Positions 17,229-28,628 of a stretch of DNA of 64,000 bases are shown piece by piece; within the stretch, counting starts at the first letter, position 1; the number at the start of each line of letters is the position of its first letter. The stretch lies in the NCBI RefSeq assembly GCF_000590885.1, contig NZ_JFHN01000018.1:124001-188000 (forward strand), given 5' to 3'. The position numbers were made by a program, and so were the translations under genes. The DNA is from Erwinia mallotivora. Lineage in GTDB: Bacteria; Pseudomonadota; Gammaproteobacteria; Enterobacterales; Enterobacteriaceae. The notes under the pieces are model-generated. The model ran no database searches. It was given only the letters and a program-made list of their open reading frames with translations, and was not told the origin of the DNA.

Positions 17229-18257
17229 ATGCGCCCTGCTCCTGAGTTACGACACGATATCCTGCTGGGCCTGTGCTGCCTGCCAGCCATCATCGCCATC
17301 TGCCTGGCCGGTTTTCTGTTAAATCAGGTCTCCGCCGCCAGCGTGATTGCCAGCGGTGCGTTGACGCTGGCCTTCGGCGCAAACAAAACCTGGGGTGACT
17401 CGTCGCTGTCGCTGCTGCTGGTGACCACCTCAGGGCTGGCGTTCTCCTGCTGGCTTGGCTGTCTGGCTGGCAACCTGTTGCCGCTCTATATCGCCGGAGC
17501 CATGCTGTATGCCGGACTTTATGTCGCGATGGCGGATGTCGACAGCAGCGCCTGGTGGATGCTGTTGCAGTGGTCCATCGCTTATCTGGTATCGGGTTAC
17601 TATGCGGGCGGGCTGGAACATGCGGCCATGCGTGCGGCAATGACCGGTGCAGGCGGCCTCGTCCAGATGCTGTTTCTGGCGCTGCTGTTTCGTCGTTTTA
17701 ACTTTCAACGACACGACTTTAACCCGCGATACTGGCTGAGCTTTTTACGCGCTACCACCCATGACTATCGTCATAAGATCCATCTGCAATGCTCGGTTAT
17801 TCTTGCCTTGCTGACCATGTGCCTGGTCCTGACCACGGTGGAACTGTTACATCTGAAAAATGGCTACTGGGCGGGAATGACGTTGTTGTTCTGCCTGCGC
17901 AATCACTATCAGGATACGCTTTCACGCGTGCGGGCAAGAGTGTCAGGGACCCTGATCGGCAGTGTGGTGGCCGCGATACTGATCCACTTCTGGCATACGC
18001 CATTATTGCTGACCTGTGGATTTATCCTCTGCGGGTTTATCGTGTTTACCTTCTCTTACTCGCTGATTTCAAAATCTTATTTTGTCTTCAGTTTTTTTGT
18101 CACCCTGATGGTGGTGTTTATGATTGCCAGCCTGGGGATGTCGCAAACGGCGGTCGCGGCTCACCGTCTGGAAAATACCGCCCTCGGCGGTGCTTTTGCT
18201 TTATTTGCCATTATCCTCACCGGCCTGTTTACCCGCAGGTCGCTGAATGACGACTGA
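17229..18257 (+). CDS. FUSC-family inner-membrane protein (aromatic acid exporter-like)
   Basis: 342 residues with two blocks of membrane helices (residues about 14-160 and 188-335) separated by a short basic cytoplasmic segment (RRFNFQRHDFN). The second block carries the FUSC pattern LHLKNGYWAGMTLLFCLR followed by RVRARVSGTLIGSVVA, as in AaeB, YccS and YhcA-type exporters. No cognate periplasmic adaptor gene is adjacent. The ATG has weak upstream signals (GGAGATGCTGTTAATT). The substrate is unknown. It is divergent from the crcB leader. Confidence 0.75.
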   Translation: MRPAPELRHDILLGLCCLPAIIAICLAGFLLNQVSAASVIASGALTLAFGANKTWGDSSLSLLLVTTSGLAFSCWLGCLAGNLLPLYIAGAMLYAGLYVAMADVDSSAWWMLLQWSIAYLVSGYYAGGLEHAAMRAAMTGAGGLVQMLFLALLFRRFNFQRHDFNPRYWLSFLRATTHDYRHKIHLQCSVILALLTMCLVLTTVELLHLKNGYWAGMTLLFCLRNHYQDTLSRVRARVSGTLIGSVVAAILIHFWHTPLLLTCGFILCGFIVFTFSYSLISKSYFVFSFFVTLMVVFMIASLGMSQTAVAAHRLENTALGGAFALFAIILTGLFTRRSLNDD

Positions 18258-18291
18258 ACGGCCTTGCCATATAGCAGGCCGTCCGCTTTTT
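18258..18291 (+). terminator. Rho-independent terminator after the FUSC gene
   Basis: ACGGCCT and AGGCCGT form a seven-pair stem (loop of eleven) followed by CCGC and five T residues. It overlaps the 3' end of the convergent mdtI gene. Confidence 0.7.
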
Positions 18292-18620
18292 CATGCCAGC
18301 TTCAACATCACCATTCCCAGCAGCAGCAAGGCCAGTCCTGCCCAGCCTTTAGCATTCAGCTTTTGCCCAAACAGGATCCAGCCTGCTGAAATCGTCATGG
18401 CGACACCGAAACCGCCCCACAGCGCATACGCCACGGAGAGATCGATACCCTTTACTGCCTGCCCCAACGCACTGAAGGCCGCTAATACGCAGAGGATTGA
18501 ACCGACCCCATAAACCGGCCGCCGGAAACCTTCTGACCATTTCAGGGCAATATTCGCAATAATCTCCAGCACAATGGCCAGCGCCAGCCAGAGCAAATGG
18601 ACAACATCACCGGCTGGCAT
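18291..18620 (-). CDS. mdtI: Spermidine exporter subunit MdtI (SMR family)
   Basis: 109 residues, four membrane helices. Small multidrug-resistance features: the membrane glutamate in [35 protein letters not shown], and the C-terminal [17 protein letters not shown]. With MdtJ it forms the spermidine export complex of the inner membrane. Its start lies inside the mdtJ coding sequence (14-base overlap), so the two are translationally coupled. Confidence 0.92.
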   Translation of the reverse strand: MPAGDVVHLLWLALAIVLEIIANIALKWSEGFRRPVYGVGSILCVLAAFSALGQAVKGIDLSVAYALWGGFGVAMTISAGWILFGQKLNAKGWAGLALLLLGMVMLKLA

Positions 18621-18975
18621 GACTGACCTCCTGAGCGTGGCCGGCCTTTTCCGGCGCGGGAGAACCCGATTTAATCAGCCAGATACCGCCGAGCATTACC
18701 GCCAGTCCGGCCAGTTTTAACGGGCTGAGCACCTCTTCAAATACCAGAACGCTACCAAGGGTAATCAGCACAATCCCTACCCCTTCCCACAGGGCATAGG
18801 CCACGCCCAGGGCAATGCGTCTGACCGCCAGTGAAAGAAAAATATAGGAAAGGGTGATCATCAAATACATTGCGGCATGACCTGATAAGTTACCGCTGAC
18901 GCTGGCGTACTTCATCGACAGCGTGCCAGTCACTTCCGCCAGAATGGCAAAAGCTAAAAACAACCAGTATTTCAT
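18607..18975 (-). CDS. mdtJ: Spermidine exporter subunit MdtJ (SMR family)
   Basis: 122 residues. It starts [21 protein letters not shown] with the family membrane glutamate, then [20 protein letters not shown] and [12 protein letters not shown]; the C-terminal 15 residues are hydrophilic. The site CCGGAGAGAAA precedes the ATG. The 400 bases upstream hold a candidate leader ORF (see 18890-19108); in E. coli the mdtJI mRNA is controlled by spermidine through such a leader. Confidence 0.93.
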   Translation of the reverse strand: MKYWLFLAFAILAEVTGTLSMKYASVSGNLSGHAAMYLMITLSYIFLSLAVRRIALGVAYALWEGVGIVLITLGSVLVFEEVLSPLKLAGLAVMLGGIWLIKSGSPAPEKAGHAQEVSHASR

Positions 18976-19108
18976 TTTCTCTCCGGAAAAATGATGAATT
19001 CAGAAAACAGCGACAGGGTTGCGGCATGAACAGATCGCCACAAAAAAGTCTGTTGAAGAAATAACGTGGGAGAGAATGCCTAAAGGCCACTACACCAGTG
19101 ATGTTCAC
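18890..19108 (-). CDS. Candidate leader ORF of mdtJI (MdtU-like)
   Basis: A 72-codon frame opens with GTG at 19108 and overlaps the first 86 bases of mdtJ in another frame. It encodes [20 protein letters not shown] and a further Cys/Phe-rich stretch. E. coli mdtJI has an upstream ORF, mdtU, reported to mediate polyamine control; I recall that report but cannot align the peptide. No ribosome binding site is convincing at the GTG; internal starts (second GTG, or the ATG in DLFMPQ) are alternatives. Confidence 0.35.
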   Translation of the reverse strand: MNITGVVAFRHSLPRYFFNRLFCGDLFMPQPCRCFLNSSFFRRENEILVVFSFCHSGGSDWHAVDEVRQRQR

Positions 19109-19375
19109 TGGAAAGAATGGCTGACAAAAACAGCCGGGAGGAGGAAGAGTTAATACGGGCTTTATTCATAATCATCATGATTACCAGTCAGCGGTCCGTT
19201 GAGATCCTTACGGAGCGGGATATGTCCTCTGTGTATTTGGCTAAAAGAAAAGTAAAATGTCGCGTTATAGTAATCAAACCGGGCAAACATCGTCAAACAG
19301 TTCTTTCAACGAAAGAATGTTTCATCAGGCTCTGCCTTGAGTGCCGGGCCTGATGAGGCGCATTTACCGTCGGGC
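18976..19375. promoter_or_regulatory. mdtJI leader and hairpin region
   Basis: 400 bases without an accepted protein gene. The right half contains a large stem, CATCAGGC and GCCTGATG at 19323-19355, just after the MFS gene stop. It resembles a REP-type palindrome more than a terminator, since no T-run follows on either strand. The left half holds the mdtJ promoter and the leader ORF described separately. Confidence 0.45.
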
Positions 19376-20677
19376 TTATTTTTCCGCGACTTCCGCTTGC
19401 TCCTGTTGCTCCTCTTCGGTATTCACCATCGTCGCCTGAATCTCCTCTTCAGCAATGGTAGGATTCAGTGCGGCGGCGAGCGGCGAGCTGGTCAGGCTGT
19501 CTGGCATCGCGACATTCGGAATGGCCGCATCACTCGTCTCCGGTTGCACTCTGGCATGAAGCTGACTGATTACGGCAATGCCGATCCCGCAGAGACAAAA
19601 GAAGCCATAAAGCAGATTGCCGCCCAAAGGTTGCATCAGCGCACCGGTTACCAGCGGACCGATACAGGCTCCGACACCAAAGGCCATTAGCAGGCAGGCG
19701 GTCAGCGAAACACGGCGTTCCGCCATCACACTGTCGTTTGCCATCGCCACAATCAGTGGATAGAGAGAAAACTGCATCATGCTGGTGATGAAGGCGGCCA
19801 GCACCACCCACCAGAAATCAAACCGAAAGGGCAACATCAGTGGCAGCGCAGCCAGCGCATACAGTAACGCCGTACACAGTAACAGCCGGTGCCGGTCCGT
19901 TCGGTCCGAAAGCCAGCTGAGGGGAAACTGCGAGATCAAGCCGGCAAAAATGGTGATCCCCATAAACAGGCCAGTTTGCTGGGTGCTGAAGCCCAACAGG
20001 CTGGTGTAGACCGGCGTCATACCGTAGAACGCGCCGACGGCCATGCCAGTAATCAGAATGATCAGCAGAATTTTAGGGATGGTGCGGAAAAAATAGCCCA
20101 GCTCCATAGGAGCAGGCGTCATGGGCTGCGCATTGGTGCGGGTGGTCAGGGCGATGGGAACCAGACAGAGCGCAAAACAGAGAGCCACAATCAGCAAACT
20201 GCTGCTGCCGGAGCCAATCTCCGTCATCAGGATAATCTGTCCAAAGGAGAGCCCCAGATAGGTTGCGGCCATGTAGAAACCAAAAATCATTCCACGCTGT
20301 TCGGTTTCCGCCTGATCGTTCAACCAGCTTTCCAGCACCATATACTGGCACATCATGCACAAACCGATAATCAGGCGCAGAAAAATCCACATCGGCAGAT
20401 AGTCGGTAATGCCATGCCCCAGTACCGAGGCGGTGACAATTCCGGCACAGGCCACATAGGCACGGATATGTCCGACACGGGCAATCAGGTTGTGCCCGAC
20501 TTTGCCGCCGATCACCAACCCTATGTAATGGGCGGCGGTGATGCCGCCAATCAGGCCGCCGCTGACCTGCTGGTGAGCCAGCCGCAATGAGACGTAAGTC
20601 GTCAGCAGGCCGGAACCAAGCAACATCAACAGGGTGGTGGTATACAACGGTAAAAAAGTGCCAAGGACTTTTTTCAT
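19376..20677 (-). CDS. YcaD-like MFS transporter with acidic C-terminal tail
   Basis: 433 residues from the ATG at 20677 (GGGAGCC upstream); the frame is open 26 codons further but without a good start. Twelve membrane helices; the family motifs are GSGLLTTYVSLRL, IGGKVGHNLIARVGHIRAYV (loop 2-3) and YMVLESWLNDQAETEQRG, the last typical of the YcaD/TsgA-like group. The last 50 residues after helix 12 are Glu/Gln-rich (EEEIQATMVNTEEEQQEQ), unlike the E. coli protein of about 380 residues. The substrate is unknown. Confidence 0.8.
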   Translation of the reverse strand: MKKVLGTFLPLYTTTLLMLLGSGLLTTYVSLRLAHQQVSGGLIGGITAAHYIGLVIGGKVGHNLIARVGHIRAYVACAGIVTASVLGHGITDYLPMWIFLRLIIGLCMMCQYMVLESWLNDQAETEQRGMIFGFYMAATYLGLSFGQIILMTEIGSGSSSLLIVALCFALCLVPIALTTRTNAQPMTPAPMELGYFFRTIPKILLIILITGMAVGAFYGMTPVYTSLLGFSTQQTGLFMGITIFAGLISQFPLSWLSDRTDRHRLLLCTALLYALAALPLMLPFRFDFWWVVLAAFITSMMQFSLYPLIVAMANDSVMAERRVSLTACLLMAFGVGACIGPLVTGALMQPLGGNLLYGFFCLCGIGIAVISQLHARVQPETSDAAIPNVAMPDSLTSSPLAAALNPTIAEEEIQATMVNTEEEQQEQAEVAEK

Positions 20678-23273
<2,596 letters not shown>

Positions 23274-23281
23274 TCACTGAT

Positions 23282-23306
23282 GGGCCTGACGCGCGTTTTC
23301 AGGCCC
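23282..23306. terminator. Hairpin between convergent AKR and LysR genes
   Basis: GGGCCTG and CAGGCCC form a seven-pair stem in the 35-base gap between two convergent stops. Neither side has a clear T-run, so it may be a weak bidirectional terminator. Confidence 0.45.
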
Positions 23307-23308
23307 TG

Positions 23309-24196
<888 letters not shown>

Positions 24197-24451
24197 TCAC
24201 TCTTTCCTTTTTAACGCGACCATCTGAAAGTCCGGCTGCTTCCCGAACGATAGCGAAATACAGCAGGGCGAGACACTTTACCAGAGTCGTTGATAAAGGG
24301 GGTAAAGAGGCGAGGCTGAACAGAATAATGGCCAGCGAGCGCGCAGTGGCAATCCAACAGACGATGTGGAACAGCAAGAATAAATGCGCGGCCAGGGGAG
24401 ATTAATAAGGCAGCAAGCGCTCCCGGCCACCCGCCGGGAACGCGGTGGCGG

Positions 24452-24862
24452 TTAACTCCCTTTGTAGGTTGAATAGCCAAACTGGCTGAGTAACAACGGA
24501 ATATGCAGTTTTTCATTTTTTTCCGTCACCGTGAACAGTACCGGGACTTCAGGAAAAAAAGAGGCCATCTTTTGCTGATGAAAATAGTCACCCGTTTTAA
24601 AGGTGACTTTATAATTTCCGGGCTGCATATCCTGATCGGACGGAAACAGCGATTTAATGCGCCCGTCATTATCGGTTTTGCCATCGGCCAGCGGGACCCA
24701 CTGGTTATTCTGCTGTTTTTCCAGGGTGACATTAACGTTTGCCGAAGGAAGCCCCGTTTGCTGATTCAGAATATGCACGCTGAGCGTACCCTGCGGAGCA
24801 CTGAATACCACCGGAGCGAAAGCCAGAGAAGCAATTAAAATGACGCCAGATAGTTTCTGCAT
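24452..24862 (-). CDS. uraH: Periplasmic 5-hydroxyisourate hydrolase (transthyretin-related)
   Basis: 136 residues: a signal peptide ending at VFS-AP, then a transthyretin-like fold. Family motifs: LSVHILNQQTGLPS at the start, the middle TDNDGRIKSLF, and the C-terminal tetrapeptide YKGS, close to the YRGS signature of hydroxyisourate hydrolases. It hydrolyses 5-hydroxyisourate to OHCU in urate breakdown, here in the periplasm. The ATG at 24862 has AAGGAAAA upstream. The usual purine-catabolism partners are not in the neighbourhood. Confidence 0.88.
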   Translation of the reverse strand: MQKLSGVILIASLAFAPVVFSAPQGTLSVHILNQQTGLPSANVNVTLEKQQNNQWVPLADGKTDNDGRIKSLFPSDQDMQPGNYKVTFKTGDYFHQQKMASFFPEVPVLFTVTEKNEKLHIPLLLSQFGYSTYKGS

Positions 24863-24985
24863 TTTATTTTCCTTAACAGTGTGTGTAGACCACCGAAAAA
24901 TATAGCAGGTATTTTTATGCTGGCTGGTGCGAAACGACACTAAATATAATTAATTCCGCACGGGCCGCTCAGTCATATTCGATTA

Positions 24986-25228
24986 TTACGATTCCCCAAT
25001 ATGCACAAGCAATATATTTTCAGTTTTTACATCGGTAAAAATTGAAAGGGACCGTCCTGTGACTTCTTTTTTCCGTGATGAATAATGCCTGCTCCAGATA
25101 TTTCGTCCCTCGTTTATTTCCTGAAAAAGCGCCTGACTTAATGCCTCCACCACCTGAGGAATAATCCTGTTGTTAACATCGTCAGGGGTGACATCTGCTG
25201 TACAGTGCGCCAGGTGAATGGCCTGCAC
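24986..25228 (-). CDS. Hypothetical small protein
   Basis: 80 codons from a GTG at 25228. The sequence looks protein-like (ADVTPDDVNNRIIPQVVEAL, then a basic middle RHYSSRKKEVTG and IFTDVKTENILLVHIGES). There is no ribosome binding site at the GTG, and a stop lies ten codons before it. It could be a genuine small protein with an unusual start or the tail of a decayed gene. No family recognised. Confidence 0.35.
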   Translation of the reverse strand: MQAIHLAHCTADVTPDDVNNRIIPQVVEALSQALFQEINEGRNIWSRHYSSRKKEVTGRSLSIFTDVKTENILLVHIGES

Positions 25229-25289
25229 CGCTTTATCAATGCCGGGCCATCAGCGATAATCACGGTTTGCGCTTTGCAATGGGAAAATA

Positions 25290-26912
25290 ATGGCTGACAC
25301 ACAACTCCATAAGCCTGCACCCAGGCGACCATTGAAACTCAGTACCTCGGTGTCACTGATGGTAGGCTGCGTGATTGTCCCGATGCTGGTGGTGATTTTT
25401 GCATTGTATTTTGTCCATATCAGCAATCTCACCCGCGATGGTGTGAAAGCTGCCGCCTTTGCCGTAGCCCGCACGCTGGCGGACGATCCCGAAGTAAAAC
25501 AGAGCCTGACGTTGCCGCCCGACAGCTATCGCATCCAGACCGTGGCAAATCGCGTTCAGCAGCGCAACGGACTGATGTTCGTGGTGATAACCAATATGCA
25601 GGGTATCCGCTACTCCCATCCTAACCCTGCCACCATCGGCGCACGATTTATTGGCGATGATATCAATCCCGCCCTCGCCGGACATGAAAATGCGGCGGTA
25701 AACCGGGGGACGCTCGGCGAAGCTATGCGCGTATTCACGCCTGTCTGGGACGATCGGCACCAGCAAATCGGCGTGGTTTCCGTTGGCATCTCCCTCAGTA
25801 AGGTGGCGGACCAAATCAGCCGCAGCCGCTGGAACGTGCTGTGGACCGTTTTGTTCAGTGCGCTGATTGGCGCACTGGGGACAGGCGTGCTGGTACGAAT
25901 GCTTAAGCGAATCCTTTTTGGCCTTGAACCGCATGAAATTTCATCCCTTTTTGAACAACGACAGGCCATGCTGCAATCCCTGAAAGAGGGTGTCATCGCC
26001 ATCGACAGCCAGGAGCGGGTGACGCTGATTAACCATGCCGCTCGTAAAATGTTGTTGTCGCCGGATGAATTCCAGCAGGGCAAACGCGTCGAGCCAGGCC
26101 CGCTGGTGGCCGCGCTGGGTGAGGTACTGCGCAGCGGCAAACCGGTACAGGATCGGGAAATTCGCAGCTATGGCCGCCTGTTTCTGTGCAATATTCTGCC
26201 GGTGCGCAACAATAATCAGGTGATTGGCGCAATCAGTACCTTTCGCGACAAAACGGAAATCCAGATGCTGATGCAGCGGCTGGACGGTATGGTCAGCTAT
26301 GTCGATGCGCTGCGCGAACGGTCGCACGAATTTATGAATAAACTGCACGTGATCCTCGGCCTGCTGCATATGAAAAATTACAGCAAGCTGGAAGATTACA
26401 TTCTGCAAACCGCCAATAACTATCAGGAAGAGATTGGCTCTTTGCAGCACAAGCTGCGATCGCCGGTCATTGCCGGTTTTATGCTGGGTAAAATGAACCG
26501 TGCGCGCGATGCAGGCCATATACTGACGCTGGCAGAAGAGTGTCTGGTACCGGATAATCCCAATGAACAGCAGGTTGCCGTGCTGATTACGGTGCTCGGT
26601 AATCTTATCGAGAATGCGCTTGAAGCCATGTCGGGCCAGCCCGCAGGCGAAGTCAGCGTGCTGCTGCACTATCAGAATGGCTGGCTGGGTTGCGAAGTCA
26701 GCGACGACGGTCCGGGTATTCCCCCTGAACAGGTCCCGCTGATTTTCGATAAGGGATTTTCCACCAAAGGTGGTGAACACGGCGTCGGACTGGCTCTCGC
26801 CAGGCAGCAGGTTGAACAGCTCGGCGGCACGATTACCGTAGAATCCGAACCTGGCGTCTTTACCCAGTTTTTTGTTCAGTTACCCTGGGACAGTGAAAGG
26901 AAAAATAAGTGA
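25290..26912 (+). CDS. dcuS: C4-dicarboxylate sensor histidine kinase DcuS
   Basis: 540 residues (E. coli DcuS 543). Membrane helices at about 21-42 and 181-205 flank a periplasmic PAS domain whose ligand residues sit at the E. coli numbering: Arg107, His110, Phe120, Arg147. A cytoplasmic PAS domain follows, then the H-box RERSHEFMNKLHVIL with the phospho-acceptor His346, and a Bergerat ATPase domain (NLIENALEA, DDGPGIPPE, GGEHGVGLAL). It senses fumarate, succinate or malate outside the cell. It overlaps dcuR by four bases. Confidence 0.95.
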   Translation: MADTQLHKPAPRRPLKLSTSVSLMVGCVIVPMLVVIFALYFVHISNLTRDGVKAAAFAVARTLADDPEVKQSLTLPPDSYRIQTVANRVQQRNGLMFVVITNMQGIRYSHPNPATIGARFIGDDINPALAGHENAAVNRGTLGEAMRVFTPVWDDRHQQIGVVSVGISLSKVADQISRSRWNVLWTVLFSALIGALGTGVLVRMLKRILFGLEPHEISSLFEQRQAMLQSLKEGVIAIDSQERVTLINHAARKMLLSPDEFQQGKRVEPGPLVAALGEVLRSGKPVQDREIRSYGRLFLCNILPVRNNNQVIGAISTFRDKTEIQMLMQRLDGMVSYVDALRERSHEFMNKLHVILGLLHMKNYSKLEDYILQTANNYQEEIGSLQHKLRSPVIAGFMLGKMNRARDAGHILTLAEECLVPDNPNEQQVAVLITVLGNLIENALEAMSGQPAGEVSVLLHYQNGWLGCEVSDDGPGIPPEQVPLIFDKGFSTKGGEHGVGLALARQQVEQLGGTITVESEPGVFTQFFVQLPWDSERKNK

Positions 26913-27628
26913 TAAATGTATTGATCGTTGACGACGATGCCATGGTTGCAGAGCTGAACCGCGTTTATGTCAGCCAGGTGCCCGGCTTTGCCTGCTGCGG
27001 TCACGCAGCCACCCTGCGTCAGGCCGAAGAGATGATCAACAATCCGTCGTTGCATATTGATTTGATCCTGCTGGATGTCTATCTGCAACAGGACAACGGG
27101 CTGGATCTGCTGCCCGTGCTGCGTGCGGCCCTCAGCCCGATTGATGTGATTGTGATCTCCTCCGCCTCTGACGCCGCGACTATTCAGAAATCAATGCATT
27201 ACGGAGTGGTGGATTACCTGCTGAAACCCTTCCAGTTTCCTCGCTTCGAAGAGGCCCTGACCGGCTGGCGTGAGAAGAAAAAGCTGATGGTGTCACATCA
27301 GTATTACGAACAGGCTGATGTTGACCGTCTGATGCACAGCGGGACGCCCGTTGTTGCCGATGCCCGCAAATTACCGAAAGGTCTGACCCAGCAAACCCTG
27401 CGCACCCTGTGTCAGTGGATTGATGCTCACCCGGCGAACGAGTTTTCCACCGACGAGCTGGCGAGCGCGGTGAATATTTCGCGGGTGTCATGTCGTAAAT
27501 ATCTGATCTGGCTTGCGCAAATTGACATCCTTTATACCAGCGTCCATTACGGACTGACCGGACGTCCTGTTTACCATTACCGCCTGAAAGCAGAGCACCA
27601 CGAGCTGCTTAAACAGTACTGCCAGTAA
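26909..27628 (+). CDS. dcuR: C4-dicarboxylate response regulator DcuR
   Basis: 239 residues. The receiver domain has the acidic pocket VDDDAM and the phospho-acceptor Asp56 (LILLDVYLQ), plus the conserved Lys in VDYLLKPFQF. The C-terminal part, LPKGLTQQTLRTLCQWIDAH onward, is the CitB/DcuR-type helix-turn-helix region, nearly identical in pattern to E. coli DcuR. It begins with a GTG overlapping the dcuS stop (GTGA). The 3' end overlaps the convergent apbE gene by 20 bases. It probably controls the dicarboxylate genes to its right. Confidence 0.95.
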   Translation: MINVLIVDDDAMVAELNRVYVSQVPGFACCGHAATLRQAEEMINNPSLHIDLILLDVYLQQDNGLDLLPVLRAALSPIDVIVISSASDAATIQKSMHYGVVDYLLKPFQFPRFEEALTGWREKKKLMVSHQYYEQADVDRLMHSGTPVVADARKLPKGLTQQTLRTLCQWIDAHPANEFSTDELASAVNISRVSCRKYLIWLAQIDILYTSVHYGLTGRPVYHYRLKAEHHELLKQYCQ

Positions 27629-28577
27629 TCAGCCGGTACGCTTTATCCAGCAGGGTAAAGGAGAACTGACGAGCAGAAGAGAGGATCACCTCATGCTGTC
27701 TGGTCACAAAGATCGCCTCAACTCCTGGCTGCTGGCGCAGTGCCGCGCATCCCTTTTCCACCCCCATACCAAAAATCAGCGTGGTCCAGATATCGCCGTC
27801 GAGTGAATCCGCAGAGACAATGGTGACGCTCTCCAGCTCATTCTCCAGCGGGTAGCCGGTGCGCGGATCAAGGATATGGTGATAGCGGCGTCCATCCTGC
27901 TCAAAGTAGCGTTCATATATTCCGGACGTGACCACAGATTTATCGGTGACCTTAATTGCGCCGAGCAGTGCATCGGCAGCCGCAAAAGGCTTTTTCAGTC
28001 CGACAGACCAGCCGTCAGGTGGTGCGCCCAATGTCTGGACATTGCCTCCAAGGTTGATCAGCGCCCGCTCCGTGCCCTGCGCACGGAGATAATCCCGAAC
28101 CCGGTCAGCAATAAACCCTTTTGCTATCGCCCCCAGGTCAATTTCCATCCCGGGCCGGGTCAAAAACACCGTGCCAGCGGACTCATCCAGCACCACCTGT
28201 TGCGGACGGGTGCGCGGTAATAGCCCGGCTATCTCGTCGGCAGGCGGCACGCTGTCGCCTTTAAAACCAATACGCCAGCGCTTGACCAGTGGACCAATGG
28301 TCAGATTAAAGCAGCTCTCCTCCAGCAGGCTGGCCGCCAGCGCACATTTGATTAAGGCAAAAACCGGCGCGCTGACCGCCACCGGATGACGTCCCGCCGC
28401 CAGGTTGATATCCATCACCTCAGAGCGGGCGCGGTTGACGGTCAGCAGGTCTTCGTACTGTTTAATCAGACGAAATACCTGAGAAGCCAGCGTCTGGTTA
28501 TCTTCGAACAATTTTAACAGGATGGGAGAACCCATTAAGACGGCTGAGTAGCCATATATGCGGTAGTCAGACGACAT
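27609..28577 (-). CDS. apbE: FAD:protein FMN transferase ApbE, cytoplasmic type
   Basis: About 322 residues. ApbE features: GAIAKGFIADRVRDYL with the FAD-binding AKG motif, ALINLGGNVQTLG, HHILDPRTGYP, and a metal-binding region around SADSLDGDIWTT. Typical ApbE proteins are lipoproteins or exported; here there is no signal peptide or lipobox, so the enzyme should act in the cytoplasm. It follows the frd-like gene by 51 bases on the same strand, so its target is almost certainly the FMN-attachment threonine of that protein. GGAG lies six bases before the ATG at 28577. Confidence 0.93.
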   Translation of the reverse strand: MSSDYRIYGYSAVLMGSPILLKLFEDNQTLASQVFRLIKQYEDLLTVNRARSEVMDINLAAGRHPVAVSAPVFALIKCALAASLLEESCFNLTIGPLVKRWRIGFKGDSVPPADEIAGLLPRTRPQQVVLDESAGTVFLTRPGMEIDLGAIAKGFIADRVRDYLRAQGTERALINLGGNVQTLGAPPDGWSVGLKKPFAAADALLGAIKVTDKSVVTSGIYERYFEQDGRRYHHILDPRTGYPLENELESVTIVSADSLDGDIWTTLIFGMGVEKGCAALRQQPGVEAIFVTRQHEVILSSARQFSFTLLDKAYRLITGSTV

Positions 28578-28628
28578 CACAGGCTCCTTGTTATGACGCG
28601 CCCCGTTGGCTGGCGGGGCGCAGATGAC

